Source: Longispora fulva
GTDB taxonomy: Bacteria; Actinomycetota; Actinomycetes; Mycobacteriales; Micromonosporaceae
Assembly: GCF_015751905.1 (NCBI RefSeq)
Contig: NZ_JADOUF010000001.1
Location: 7,928,501 to 7,992,500 of the forward strand
DNA length: 64,000 bases
Direction: 5' to 3'
Each line of letters begins with the position of its first letter. Position 1 is the first letter of the stretch. The position numbers and the translations under genes are program-made. This document shows positions 43,387 to 52,101 of this stretch, piece by piece. The notes below the pieces were generated by a model. It ran no database searches, was not told the origin of the DNA, and worked only from the letters and a program-made list of their open reading frames with translations.

Positions 43387-44250
43387 CTAGAGCCTGCCGA
43401 TCCCGACCAGCGTCGTGGCCCGCTCGGCAGTCAGTTCCTCGGACACCACCCGGCCGGTAGTCCCGCACGCGTGCAGCATCCGGCCGTCGCCGACCACGAA
43501 TCCGACGTGGTGCACAGGCTCGGAGCCCCGGGCGAAGAAGTACAGGTCCCCGGCCCGCTCCTCGCCGGCCGGCACGGGAGCCGCAGCGGCGTACTGGTCG
43601 GCGGCGTCCCGGGGCACCCCGCCGCCCAGGGCGACGTACACGAGGCCGGAGCAGTCGATCCCGTACGCCGACAGCCCGCCCCACACGTACGGCACGTCGA
43701 GCATCCGCCAGGCGACCGTCATCGGGTCGGGGGCCGGCGCGTCGGCGGCTCGCAGGTCACGCAGCCGGCCCCACAGCGGCTCGGCGACCCCGGGCACCCG
43801 GATCGGCGTCCAGCCGCGCTGGCTGGGGCCCGCGGAGGTCAGCCTGGTGCCGAGGACCACGGCCGGCAGGGTCACGTCGCCGTTCGGCTCGTCGAGGAGG
43901 GCGATGCTGGTCGCGTCGACCACGTAGTCGGCGTCCTCGGCGGGGGTGTACCCGGTGAGCTGGGCGCTGGGCAGCCAGCCCGGGTAGCCGCGCTCGTCCT
44001 GGTCGGTGGCCTGTCGGGGGGCGATGATCCGGGTCCAGTCGCCGCGCACCTCGTCGACCAGCACGGACTCGCCGAGCCGGACCTGCGTAACGGTACGGCC
44101 GTTGAGGTCGGCCCGGTCGGCCGTCGACATGGCGTTCAGCCAGTGCCGGGGATGCGCGGGCGTGCTCAGCGCGGGCGAGTCGACATCCCTCGGAGCCTCC
44201 GGTCCGGTCCACACCGTGCCCACCCCGACCGCCACTGTCGCCCTGTGCAT
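43387..44250 (-). CDS. NlpC/P60 cysteine endopeptidase with SH3-like domains (murein tripeptide type)
   Basis: 287 residues. N-terminal SH3b-like region (about 1-165: LNGRTVTQVRLGESVLVDEVRGDWTRI, GYPGWLPSAQL) and C-terminal NlpC/P60 domain with Cys200 (GIDCSGLVY), His247/248 (VHHVGFVVGDG) and WGG. Resembles YkfC, gamma-D-Glu-L-diamino-acid endopeptidase, which acts in the cytoplasm on recycled muropeptides; no signal peptide is visible. ATG 44250 has GGGAG 6 nt upstream. The dipeptide epimerase (45952-47139) on the same strand is its usual functional partner. Confidence 0.85.
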   Translation of the reverse strand: MHRATVAVGVGTVWTGPEAPRDVDSPALSTPAHPRHWLNAMSTADRADLNGRTVTQVRLGESVLVDEVRGDWTRIIAPRQATDQDERGYPGWLPSAQLTGYTPAEDADYVVDATSIALLDEPNGDVTLPAVVLGTRLTSAGPSQRGWTPIRVPGVAEPLWGRLRDLRAADAPAPDPMTVAWRMLDVPYVWGGLSAYGIDCSGLVYVALGGGVPRDAADQYAAAAPVPAGEERAGDLYFFARGSEPVHHVGFVVGDGRMLHACGTTGRVVSEELTAERATTLVGIGRL

Positions 44251-44321
44251 GACTCTCTCCCACCTGTGGACTTCCGACACCCGAAGGCCAAGATAACCTC
44301 TCCGTCCGGCACCATGGGGTC

Positions 44322-45098
44322 ATGACCCTGCTGACCGGTGCCCCCAACACCCGTGACCTCGGAGAACACGTCACGGCGCGAGGGGAGAGACTCGCCACGG
44401 GCCGGGCGTACCGGGCGGACTCCCTGGCCCGGCTCACCGACGCCGACGTCGAGGTCCTCGGCGGCTGGGGTCTGGCGCACGTGCTCGACCTGCGCGGCGG
44501 CCCCGAGGTGGCGACGCTGGGCGCGGACCGGCTGCCGGCCGGCCCGGTGCTGCGGGCGCTGCCGGTGTACGACGACGACCTGGACATCTACGCCCTGATG
44601 ACGACCGCGATCGGCAGCGGCGACCCCGACCGGCAGGCCGAGCTCCTCGGGGCCGGCCGGGGCGAGCGGCTGATGACCGAGATGTACCGCTGGTTCGTCA
44701 CCCATCCGGGCGCGCGGGCCCAGTTCGGGGCGGCGCTGGCCACCATGGCGGACCCGGCCGGCGTGCCGGTGCTGTTCCACTGCACGGCGGGCAAGGACCG
44801 CACCGGCTGGCTGGCCGCCGTCGCGCTCACCGCCGTGGGCGTGGACCGCGCGGCGGTGTTCGCCGACTACCTGCGCACCAACGAGTCCGCCGGGCAGGCG
44901 CGCGGGTTGCTGGAGGCGCTGCGCGAGCGGGGGCTGGTCCGGGACGTGGCGCTGTTCGCCCCGCTGCTGGAGGCGCGTGAGGAGTACCTGGCGGCGGCGT
45001 TCGCCGAGGTGGAACGCGGTTACCCGGATTTCGCCACGTTCGTCACGGCCGGCCTGGGCGTGGATGTGGCGGCACTGCGCGACAACCTCCTGGCCTGA
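44322..45098 (+). CDS. Tyrosine-protein phosphatase (PtpB-like)
   Basis: 258 residues. Starts with the N-TRDLG substrate motif (GAPNTRDLG) and carries the P-loop HCTAGKDRTG with nucleophile Cys154 and Arg160, plus LDLRGGPEV. Such enzymes dephosphorylate phosphotyrosine and sometimes phosphoinositides. ATG 44322; TAACCT at 44294-44299 may be the -10. It interrupts the minus-strand peptidoglycan-recycling genes and appears to be independent of them. Confidence 0.88.
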   Translation: MTLLTGAPNTRDLGEHVTARGERLATGRAYRADSLARLTDADVEVLGGWGLAHVLDLRGGPEVATLGADRLPAGPVLRALPVYDDDLDIYALMTTAIGSGDPDRQAELLGAGRGERLMTEMYRWFVTHPGARAQFGAALATMADPAGVPVLFHCTAGKDRTGWLAAVALTAVGVDRAAVFADYLRTNESAGQARGLLEALRERGLVRDVALFAPLLEAREEYLAAAFAEVERGYPDFATFVTAGLGVDVAALRDNLLA

Positions 45099-45177
45099 AG
45101 ATCAACCCCGTCATCTGACTACGGAGGAGCCTGCCCTGCATCGGCGGCACTTCCGCGACCGGCCACCACCGGGGTGC

Positions 45178-45951
45178 TCAGGTGGGCAGGGCGTGCCGTC
45201 GGGTCCAGACCGCAGCCGAGATCCGGGCGAGCAGCCGGGCCGCCGGGTCACCGGTCGCCGTTCCGGCCGCCAGCGGCCCCGTGTAGCAGACGGCGATCAC
45301 GTAGGGCGGGGCGTCTGCCGGGTACACGATTCCCGCGCTGTGCCGGCAGCCGTCAATCCAGCCGTTCTTGAACGCGATCCGGGTACCGGCCGGCAGCCCC
45401 GCCGCGAGGTCCACCCGGTGCTCGTTGGCCGCGAGGACGTCGAGCACCTCGGGCTCCAGCGCCGACATCAACGCCGCCAGGTCCCGGGCCGTCACCAGGT
45501 TGGCGATGCCGGCCACGTTGGCCCGGTAGTCCTCGATGCCGCGCCCCGTGACGCTGCGCCGCGCGCCGGCCGCCCGCCACACGTCGGCCACCGCGTCGAG
45601 GCCGACGTGCGCGAGAACCAGGTTGGTGGCGAAATTGGAGGACCGGACCACCATCCGGTACCCGAGCCAGCGCAGCGTCGCCTCCCCGCCCAGCCTGGCC
45701 CACACCTCCGGGTCGCTGTCGTAGCCAGGGGTGCTGTCGAACGGCTCGCCGTCGAGGGCGGACGGGAAGCCGTTGCGCACCGGCACCGGGGCGTCGAGGT
45801 CGAGGCCGCTGCGGTACAGCGCGGCGAGCACAGCCGCCTTCATCGTGCTGGCCGCGCTGTGCGGCACGTCAGCGTTCCGTTCACAGGCCACCCGCCCGAG
45901 CACGCTTGACGCGGTCCCGGAGGCAATGGGGGCGACGAGGATCGAGAGCAT
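45178..45951 (-). CDS. Class A beta-lactamase-fold serine hydrolase without signal peptide
   Basis: 257 residues, shorter than a secreted beta-lactamase. Active-site motifs: S35-T-M-K38 (SxxK), RSSN in place of SDN, and KNG in place of KTG (AFKNGWIDG). There is no signal peptide, so the protein is predicted cytoplasmic. The start ATG 45951 touches the stop of the dipeptide epimerase gene (TAG then ATG), so both are co-translated. This suggests an amidase/peptidase acting on imported muropeptides rather than antibiotic resistance, but the substrate is unproven. Confidence 0.82.
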   Translation of the reverse strand: MLSILVAPIASGTASSVLGRVACERNADVPHSAASTMKAAVLAALYRSGLDLDAPVPVRNGFPSALDGEPFDSTPGYDSDPEVWARLGGEATLRWLGYRMVVRSSNFATNLVLAHVGLDAVADVWRAAGARRSVTGRGIEDYRANVAGIANLVTARDLAALMSALEPEVLDVLAANEHRVDLAAGLPAGTRIAFKNGWIDGCRHSAGIVYPADAPPYVIAVCYTGPLAAGTATGDPAARLLARISAAVWTRRHALPT

Positions 45952-47139
45952 CTAGGGGGTTCCTTCCGGGGTGACGCCGGTGAGGGTGACGCCGAGGCCG
46001 GGGGCGTCGGGCAGGACGACGGTCGCGCTGTCGTAGCGCATCCCGTCCTTCAGCGGGGGCGACGCCAGCCACCAGGCGGCGTCGAGATCGGCCACGGCCG
46101 TGGTGCCGTACGCCGCGGCCAGGCTCGCCGCCGCGGCCACCCCCAGCTGCCCCTCCATCATGGAGCCCACGATGGTGCCCATGCCCTGGGCCCTCGCGAG
46201 TTCCAGCAGGGTACGGGCCGGGCCGAGGCCGCCGCACTTGGCGAGCTTGACGTTGACGAGGTCCGCGGCGCGGCGCCGGATCACCTCGACGAGGTCCCGG
46301 ACGGAGAACACGCTCTCGTCGGCCATGATCGGGGTGCCGACCCGGTCGGAGACCCAGGCCAGCCCGTCGAGGTCGGCGGCGGCCACGGGCTGTTCGACGA
46401 ACTCGACGACGAGCCCGGCGTCCTCGATCCGGCGGATCACGCCGACGGCCTCGCGGGGCGTCCAGCCCTGATTGGCGTCGAGCCGAATCGTCACCCCGGA
46501 CCTGACTCCGGACCCCGGCTGGAGCCCGATCTCGGCGCCGGGCCCCTGCCCCGACCCGGACGCGGTGCGCGCGCTGGCCTCCGTGCCGGGGGCCGGTCCG
46601 ACGGCTTCCCGGACAGCGGAGACCCGGGCGAGGTCCCCGGCGGCGTCCGTGCCGACCTTCATCTTGAGCACCGTGAAACCCTCGGCGACCCGGGCCACCG
46701 CCGAGGCGGCCATCGCGTCGGGGGTGCCGGCGGCGAGGGTGACGTCGGTGCCGACCCGCAGCGCCGACCCGCCGAGCATCCGGACCAGGGGCACCCCGAG
46801 CCTGCGGGCGGCCAGGTCGTGCAGCGCCACGTCGATGGCGGCCTTGGCGGACTCGTTGCCGACCACTGCTGCGGCCACCCGCCGGGTGAGGGCGACCAGG
46901 TCGTCGGGGTCGGCCCCGATGAGCAGCAGGGTGAGCGCTTCGACGCACGCCGCCGCGCCGGGCAGGGACGCGCCGGTGACCCGCCACACCTCGGGGGCCT
47001 CGCCGAACCCGGACCTGCCGTCGGCGTCGATGACCTCCACGACCAGGGACTCGATGGTGGTGGCGGTGCGCAGTGCTGTCACGAACGGGGTGTGCAGCGG
47101 CATGCTGAGCCGGTGGGTGCGGACCTCGATGATCGTCAC
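45952..47139 (-). CDS. Dipeptide epimerase (L-Ala-D/L-Glu type, enolase superfamily)
   Basis: 395 residues. Enolase-superfamily capping domain (1-125) and barrel with K159-M-K161, metal ligands Asp221 (DANQGW), Glu249 (EQP), Asp274 (ADES), Lys298, and a C-terminal ADLDAAWWL that fits the DxD dipeptide-binding motif of L-Ala-D/L-Glu epimerases. The enzyme converts L-Ala-D-Glu from peptidoglycan to L-Ala-L-Glu. Residues 183-214 are a Gly/Ser/Pro-rich insert absent from the family. GTG 47139 is fixed by a -10 box 7 nt upstream. Forms a murein-peptide module with the genes at 43387 and 45178. Confidence 0.87.
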   Translation of the reverse strand: MTIIEVRTHRLSMPLHTPFVTALRTATTIESLVVEVIDADGRSGFGEAPEVWRVTGASLPGAAACVEALTLLLIGADPDDLVALTRRVAAAVVGNESAKAAIDVALHDLAARRLGVPLVRMLGGSALRVGTDVTLAAGTPDAMAASAVARVAEGFTVLKMKVGTDAAGDLARVSAVREAVGPAPGTEASARTASGSGQGPGAEIGLQPGSGVRSGVTIRLDANQGWTPREAVGVIRRIEDAGLVVEFVEQPVAAADLDGLAWVSDRVGTPIMADESVFSVRDLVEVIRRRAADLVNVKLAKCGGLGPARTLLELARAQGMGTIVGSMMEGQLGVAAAASLAAAYGTTAVADLDAAWWLASPPLKDGMRYDSATVVLPDAPGLGVTLTGVTPEGTP

Positions 47140-47146
47140 CCGGTCG

Positions 47147-47152
47147 ACACTA
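47147..47152 (-). promoter_or_regulatory. -10 box TAGTGT of the epimerase gene (leaderless)
   Basis: Minus-strand TAGTGT, 7 nt, then GTG 47139. Confidence 0.55.
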
Positions 47153-47250
47153 ACCCGCGCCGACCACCCCGGGCGGTGCCGCTGGAACCAGAGTCAGGTG
47201 TCGCCGTAACAAATGATGATCTTGATCTAGGTTCTTGATCTGACCTCGTG

Positions 47251-47350
47251 GGCCCGCTGAGGGCGGGGAGGCGAAGGCGGAAGGGCCCCTGCATACCGGT
47301 GTTGTATGCAGGGGCCCTTCCAACGCACGCATCGTCGCCCTCAGCGGGCC
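47251..47350. repeat. 100-bp nested-hairpin repeat, copy 2
   Basis: Same outer arms as copy 1 (47251-47265 and 47336-47350), same internal-loop sequences and CGGTGTT loop (47297-47303), but a different inner stem: 18 bp perfect, 47279-47296 with 47304-47321 (core GGGCCCCTGCATAC). Lies 8 nt beyond the typA stop and probably ends its transcript. The flanking 47153-47250 has no gene. Confidence 0.9.
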
Positions 47351-47358
47351 GGCACCAC

Positions 47359-49221
47359 CTAAGCGTGCTTGCGCCGCGCCGTGGCCCGGGCCCGCTCGGT
47401 GGCGGAGAGGTTCACCTTGCGGATCCGCACGGCGGTCGGGGTGACCTCCACGCACTCGTCCTCGCGGCAGAACTCGAGCGACTGCTCCAGGGACAGCTTC
47501 CGCGGCGGGACCAGCTTCTCGGTCTCGTCGCTGGTGGACTGCCGCATGTTGGTGAGCTTCTTCTCCTTGGTGATGTTGACGTCCATGTCGTCGGAGCGGG
47601 AGTTCTCGCCGACGATCATGCCCTCGTACACCTCGGTGGTGGGCTCGACGAACATCGAGCCGCGCTCCTGCAGGTTGGTCATCGCGAAGGCGGTGACCAC
47701 GCCGGCCCGGTCGGCGACCAGGGAGCCGTTGTTGCGGGTGCGCAGCTCGCCGAACCAGCCGTCGTACTTCTCGAACACGTGGTGCATGATGCCCGTGCCC
47801 CTGGTGTCGGTGAGGAACTCGGTCCGGAAGCCGATCAGGCCCCGCGACGGCACGAGCCACTCCATCCGGACCCAGCCGGTGCCGTGGTTGGTCATGTGCT
47901 CCATGCGGCCCTTGCGGGTGGCGAGCAGCTGGGTGATCGCGCCGAGGTACTCCTCGGGGGCGTCGATCGTGACCCGCTCGACCGGCTCGCACAGCTTGCC
48001 GTCGATCTGCTTGGTGACCACCTGAGGCTTGCCGACGGTCAGCTCGTAGGACTCGCGGCGCATCTGCTCGACGAGGATGGCCAGCGCCAGCTCGCCGCGG
48101 CCCTGCACCTCCCACGCGTCGGGGCGCTCGGTGGGCAGGACCCGGAGCGAGACGTTGCCGATCAGCTCCTTGTCGAGCCGGTCCTTGACCATGCGGGCGG
48201 TGACCTTGGAGCCCTTGACCCGGCCGACGAGCGGCGAGGTGTTGGTGCCGATGGTCATGGAGATGGCGGGCTCGTCGACCGTGATCAGCGGGAGCGCGAC
48301 CGGCGTCTCGGAGTCGGCCAGGGTCTCGCCGATCATGATGTCCGCGATGCCGGCGATGGCGATGATGTCGCCCGGGCCGGCCTTCTCGGCGGGCTTGCGC
48401 TCCAGGCCCTCGGTCATCAGCAGCTCGGTGATCTTGACGTTCTGCATGGTGCCGTCGGTCTTGCACCAGGCGACCTGCTGACCCTTGCGGATCTCGCCCT
48501 CGCGGACCCGGCACAGCGCGAGCCGGCCGAGGAACGGGGAGGCGTCGAGGTTGGTGACGTGCGCCTGCAGCGGCGCGCCCTCGGTGTAGGTCGGGGCCGG
48601 GATCGTGGTGAGCAGCGTCCGGAACAGCGGCTCCAGGGTGTCGCTGTCCTCCGGGACGGTGCCGTCGGCCGGCTGGTTCAGCGTGGCGACGCCGTCGCGC
48701 GCGCACGCGTAGACGATCGGGAAGTCGATCTGCTCCTCGGTCGCGTCGAGGTCGAGGAACAGCTCGTAGGTGTCGTCCACGACCTCCTTGATCCGCGAGT
48801 CGGGCCGGTCGACCTTGTTGATCACGAGGACGATCGGCATCTTCGCGGCGAGGGCCTTGCGCAGCACGAACCGGGTCTGCGGCAGGGGACCCTCGGAGGC
48901 GTCGACGAGCAGCACGACGCCGTCGACCATGGTCAGGCCGCGCTCGACCTCACCGCCGAAGTCGGCGTGGCCGGGGGTGTCGATGATGTTCAGGGTGAAT
49001 TCCTGGCCGTCCGGCGCGTGGTAGTGCACCGCCGTGTTCTTGGCCAGGATCGTGATGCCCTTCTCACGCTCCAGATCGCCGGAGTCCATGGCCCGGTCGA
49101 CGAGTTCGGCGCGGGCGCTGAACGCTCCGGCCTGACGGAGCATGGCGTCGACGAGGGTGGTCTTCCCGTGGTCGACGTGGGCGATGATCGCAAAGTTGCG
49201 GAGATCGGAGCGGAGCGACAT
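47359..49221 (-). CDS. typA: Translational GTPase TypA/BipA
   Basis: 620 residues. G1 AHVDHGKTT (14-22), G3 DTPGHADF, G4 NKVDR, then EF-G-like domains II, III and V and the TypA-specific C-terminal domain. Ribosome-associated GTPase that assists 50S assembly under stress such as cold. ATG 49221; AGGG immediately before it is a poor ribosome site, and ATATAGGG there may serve as promoter. Full length, ends RRKHA. Confidence 0.95.
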   Translation of the reverse strand: MSLRSDLRNFAIIAHVDHGKTTLVDAMLRQAGAFSARAELVDRAMDSGDLEREKGITILAKNTAVHYHAPDGQEFTLNIIDTPGHADFGGEVERGLTMVDGVVLLVDASEGPLPQTRFVLRKALAAKMPIVLVINKVDRPDSRIKEVVDDTYELFLDLDATEEQIDFPIVYACARDGVATLNQPADGTVPEDSDTLEPLFRTLLTTIPAPTYTEGAPLQAHVTNLDASPFLGRLALCRVREGEIRKGQQVAWCKTDGTMQNVKITELLMTEGLERKPAEKAGPGDIIAIAGIADIMIGETLADSETPVALPLITVDEPAISMTIGTNTSPLVGRVKGSKVTARMVKDRLDKELIGNVSLRVLPTERPDAWEVQGRGELALAILVEQMRRESYELTVGKPQVVTKQIDGKLCEPVERVTIDAPEEYLGAITQLLATRKGRMEHMTNHGTGWVRMEWLVPSRGLIGFRTEFLTDTRGTGIMHHVFEKYDGWFGELRTRNNGSLVADRAGVVTAFAMTNLQERGSMFVEPTTEVYEGMIVGENSRSDDMDVNITKEKKLTNMRQSTSDETEKLVPPRKLSLEQSLEFCREDECVEVTPTAVRIRKVNLSATERARATARRKHA

Positions 49222-49365
49222 CCCTATATCGTCCCTGGTCGCCCTCGCGGCTCGGGCCCCGGGTGCCGATTGTCACTTTCACAAAAGCACAAAGACCACC
49301 ATCTGGTACGAGACGACCAGCGCGCCCAACCGTGAATGATCGACTACCGAGCGTGATCTTGGCAG

Positions 49366-49371
49366 TAAACT
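49366..49371 (+). promoter_or_regulatory. -10 box of the next membrane protein gene
   Basis: TAAACT at 49366-49371 predicts a start near 49378 and a short leader with AAAGGAGG. Confidence 0.45.
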
Positions 49372-49397
49372 GGCCTTAGCCTCGAAAGGAGGCTGCC

Positions 49398-50012
49398 ATG
49401 TTCACTCGTCTGGCACGATTGGCCCCCCTGACGGGCGTCGTGTTCCTGCTCCTCCTGGTCGCCTGCTTCATCGTGGGCGGCAACGGGGTCGACTCGGACA
49501 AACCCACTGACAAGGTCGTCGCCTACTGGAAGGACAACGACACCCGGCAGATCTGGGCGTGCCTGCTCGCGTTGCTCGCGACGCTCGCGCTCGTCTGGTT
49601 CGCCGGCAGCCTGCGGCAAGCGGTCTCGCGCGCCGAGGGCGGCGACGGCCGGCTCGCGCAGATCGCGTTCGGCGGCGCGCTGCTCGCCGCGGTGGGACTG
49701 CTGACCTTCAGCGGGTTCGCGTACCTGGCCGCTGACACGGTCGGGAAGGTGCCCGGGGAGATCACGCACACGTTCACCGTGATCGCCAACGACCTGTTCT
49801 TCCCGCTCACGGCGGGGCTCGCCCTGCTGCTCGGGGCGTCGGGGCTGGCGTTCCTCTACACGGCCTTGCTGCCCAGGTGGCTCGGCTGGGTGAGCATCGC
49901 CATGGCGGTCGCGGTTCTGACCCCGTGGGGATTCTGGGTGGTCCTGCTGGCGGCCCTGTGGATCGCCGGAGTCGGGATCGTGCTGTTCATGCGGGGTGGG
50001 GCCCCGGCCTAG
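49398..50012 (+). CDS. Polytopic membrane protein, unknown function
   Basis: 204 residues with five or six hydrophobic helices (about 10-28, 52-72, 88-112, 130-155, 160-178 and 180-198). No catalytic motif; the Gly/Ala/Leu composition and a short extracytoplasmic loop with DSDKPTDKVVAYWKDND after helix 1 resemble actinobacterial DUF4386-like proteins, but I cannot assign it. ATG 49398 has an excellent AAAGGAGG 6 nt upstream. Its stop codon TAG forms the first half of the next gene's -10 box. Confidence 0.75.
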   Translation: MFTRLARLAPLTGVVFLLLLVACFIVGGNGVDSDKPTDKVVAYWKDNDTRQIWACLLALLATLALVWFAGSLRQAVSRAEGGDGRLAQIAFGGALLAAVGLLTFSGFAYLAADTVGKVPGEITHTFTVIANDLFFPLTAGLALLLGASGLAFLYTALLPRWLGWVSIAMAVAVLTPWGFWVVLLAALWIAGVGIVLFMRGGAPA

Positions 50013-50015
50013 AGT
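50010..50015 (+). promoter_or_regulatory. -10 box TAGAGT of the AraC gene, overlapping a stop codon
   Basis: The TAG stop of the upstream gene (50010-50012) is the start of TAGAGT, which ends 6 nt before ATG 50022. Confidence 0.55.
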
Positions 50016-50021
50016 CGGGGG

Positions 50022-50849
50022 ATGACCGGGGACCGGGCGAGGTACTGGCGGCGGGACGCGCTGCCCGGTACCGAGCTGCTCGCCGCCCGGTTCGTCCGGC
50101 ACGCGTTCGCCCGGCACGCGCACGCGGAGTACGCGATCGGGGCCATCGTCGACGGCGTCGAGGAGTGGGACGTGGCCGGCGGCACGATGCGGGCCGGCGC
50201 GGGCTCGCTCGTCTTCGTCAACCCGGAGGTCCCGCACAACGGCCGCGCCGGGGTCCCCGAGGGCTGGTCGTACCGGATCATCTACCCCGACGTCGCCACG
50301 GTGCGGGCCGTCGCCGCCGAGCTGGGCCGGCCCGGCACGCCGTGGTTCCGGGAGTCCGTCGTCGCCGATCCCGGCACCCACCGGCTGCTGGTCGCCGCCG
50401 TGCGCGCCGCCGACCGCGGCGACGACCTGGCGGCGTCCAGCGCCCAGCACGCGGCCCTCGTCGCGCTGCTCGGGCTCAACGCCGGCACGGCGGCCCCCGC
50501 GTCCGCCCCGGCGCCGCGCGCCGTGGACCGGGCCCGGGAGCTGCTGCACGCCCGGCTGACCGCCCCGCCGACCCTCGCGGAGCTGGCCGAGCACGTCGGG
50601 CTCGGGCCGCACGTGCTCCAGCGCGCCTTCCGGACGGCCACCGGGCTGCCGCCGCACGCGTACCTGGTGCAGGAGCGGGTGCGGCGGGCCCGGTCACTGC
50701 TCGCCGCGGGGGACCGGCCGGCCGAGGTCGCGGCGGCCGTCGGGTTCGCCGATCAGGCCCACCTGACCAGACATTTCCGGCGATACCTGGGCGTGCCGCC
50801 GGGGGCGTACCGCAAGAATGTTCAAGATCGGGGAGCCCGGGAGGCCTAG
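50022..50849 (+). CDS. AraC-family transcriptional regulator
   Basis: 275 residues. N-terminal cupin sensor domain (about 1-100, RHAHAEYAIGAIVDGVEEWDV) and C-terminal double HTH (about 170-270: LAELAEHVGLGPHVLQRAFRTATGLPPHAYLVQERVRRA, VAAAVGFADQAHLTRHFRRYLGVPPGAYRKN in outline). ATG 50022 by the -10 box. AraC-AzlC-AzlD order is a common arrangement in which the regulator controls the exporter. Confidence 0.9.
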   Translation: MTGDRARYWRRDALPGTELLAARFVRHAFARHAHAEYAIGAIVDGVEEWDVAGGTMRAGAGSLVFVNPEVPHNGRAGVPEGWSYRIIYPDVATVRAVAAELGRPGTPWFRESVVADPGTHRLLVAAVRAADRGDDLAASSAQHAALVALLGLNAGTAAPASAPAPRAVDRARELLHARLTAPPTLAELAEHVGLGPHVLQRAFRTATGLPPHAYLVQERVRRARSLLAAGDRPAEVAAAVGFADQAHLTRHFRRYLGVPPGAYRKNVQDRGAREA

Positions 50850-50852
50850 CGT
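50847..50852 (+). promoter_or_regulatory. -10 box TAGCGT of azlC, overlapping a stop codon
   Basis: The AraC stop TAG (50847-50849) begins TAGCGT, which ends 6 nt before ATG 50859. Confidence 0.55.
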
Positions 50853-50858
50853 CGGGGT

Positions 50859-51620
50859 ATGTCCTCCTCCGCCACCCGACGGGCCGCCGTCCGGGCCGGG
50901 CTCAGCCTCGGCGTCGCCGTGGGCGGGTCCGGGCTCGCATTCGGGGCCACCGCCGTCACGTCCGGGCTCAGCGTCGCCCAGGCGTGCGCGCTGAGTCTGG
51001 TCACGTTCACGGGCGCGTCGCAGTACGCCCTCGTCGGGGTTGTCGCCACCGGCGGCAGCCTCGCCGTCGGCGCGGTCGGAGCGCTCCTGCTCGGCGGCCG
51101 CAACACCCTCTACGGGCTCCGGCTCGCCGACCTGCTCCGGGTCACCGGCGTCCGCCGGCTCGTCGCCGCCCAGGGCGTCATCGACGAGACCACGGCCGTC
51201 GCCGTCGGCCAACACGACCGGGAGGCGGCCCGCGCCGGGTTCTGGACCTCGTTCGCGACCCTGTACGCGCTGTGGAACCTCAGCACCCTCGTCGGCGCGC
51301 TCGGCGTCGAAAGGATCGGCGACCCGTCCGCGCTCGGCCTCGACGTCGTGGCGCCGGCCGCGTTCCTGGCGATCCTGTGGACGCGGCTGAAGGCCGACCC
51401 GGTCGCGCGGTGGGTGGCGCTCGGCGGGGCGGGCCTGGCGCTGGCCGGGACGCCGTGGCTGCCCGGGGGCACGCCGGTGCTGCTGGCCGGGATCGCGGCC
51501 CTCGCGGCGGCGCTGCTCGGCAGGGTGCCGGCCAGGGAGGCGGCGGCGGTGTCCGCGCCGGGCCGCGCCGGCGGCGGGCCGGGCACGGCCGACGGCGCGG
51601 GCTCCGGGGGTACCCGATGA
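50859..51620 (+). CDS. azlC: AzlC-family branched-chain amino acid exporter, large subunit
   Basis: 253 residues with seven to eight helices; family residues VTSGLSVAQACALSLVTFTGASQYALVGV and GGRNTLYGLRLADLL. With AzlD it exports branched-chain amino acids or analogues such as azaleucine. The C-terminal 30 residues are Gly/Ala-rich and hydrophilic. Stop overlaps azlD by 4 nt. Confidence 0.88.
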   Translation: MSSSATRRAAVRAGLSLGVAVGGSGLAFGATAVTSGLSVAQACALSLVTFTGASQYALVGVVATGGSLAVGAVGALLLGGRNTLYGLRLADLLRVTGVRRLVAAQGVIDETTAVAVGQHDREAARAGFWTSFATLYALWNLSTLVGALGVERIGDPSALGLDVVAPAAFLAILWTRLKADPVARWVALGGAGLALAGTPWLPGGTPVLLAGIAALAAALLGRVPAREAAAVSAPGRAGGGPGTADGAGSGGTR

Positions 51621-51925
51621 CGCTCTGGCTCGTGATCGCCGCCGTCGGGGTCGGCTGCTACGCCCTGAAACTGGCCGGCCTCGCCGCGCCCCGCGAACTC
51701 CTCGACCAGCCGAGGGTCGCCCGGTTCGCGGACCTGGTGCCCGTCGCCCTGTTGTCGGCGCTGATCGCCGTGCAGGTCCTGACGAGCGGCCGGGAGTTGA
51801 CCGTGGATCCGGCGCGCCTGTCGGGCCTGGCGGCGGCGGTTCTGGCGCTGGTGCTGCGGGCCCCGTTCCTGGTGGTGCTGATCGCCGCGGCGGTGACGAC
51901 CGGGCTGGTCCGGGCCCTGGTGTGA
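51617..51925 (+). CDS. azlD: AzlD-family exporter small subunit
   Basis: 102 residues, three to four helices; MTLWLVIAAVGVGCYALKLAGL and VPVALLSALIAVQVL are family features. Essential partner of AzlC. ATG 51617 overlaps the azlC stop (ATGA). The 176-nt gap to the next gene (51926-52101) contains only a promoter candidate. Confidence 0.86.
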   Translation: MTLWLVIAAVGVGCYALKLAGLAAPRELLDQPRVARFADLVPVALLSALIAVQVLTSGRELTVDPARLSGLAAAVLALVLRAPFLVVLIAAAVTTGLVRALV

Positions 51926-52054
51926 CCGGGGGTCGCGTGCGTCTCCGCGCGCGTTTGCCCGACGTTCGCCGACCGGACGTCCGCGCGTCACCCGTGCCTG
52001 CGACGCTGCTGTGGCTCTGCACACCGAACGCCGGTCCCGTTCACCGTGCTGTCG

Positions 52055-52060
52055 TAGGGT
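52055..52060 (+). promoter_or_regulatory. Probable -10 box of the Pls/PosA-type synthetase gene
   Basis: TAGGGT at 52055-52060 predicts a start near 52067 and a leader of about 35 nt. Confidence 0.4.
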
Positions 52061-52101
52061 TGTAGGTCGGGCACGAACAGGCCCGGAGAGTGAGGCACCC
52101 T

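Noticed and set aside
45178..45951. Antibiotic-resistance beta-lactamase
   Set aside because: No signal peptide, altered SDN and KTG motifs and operon with an epimerase; resistance is not supported by the sequence.
47248..49335. Plus-strand open frame of about 695 codons opposite typA
   Set aside because: Antisense shadow of typA, beginning inside the 100-bp repeat.
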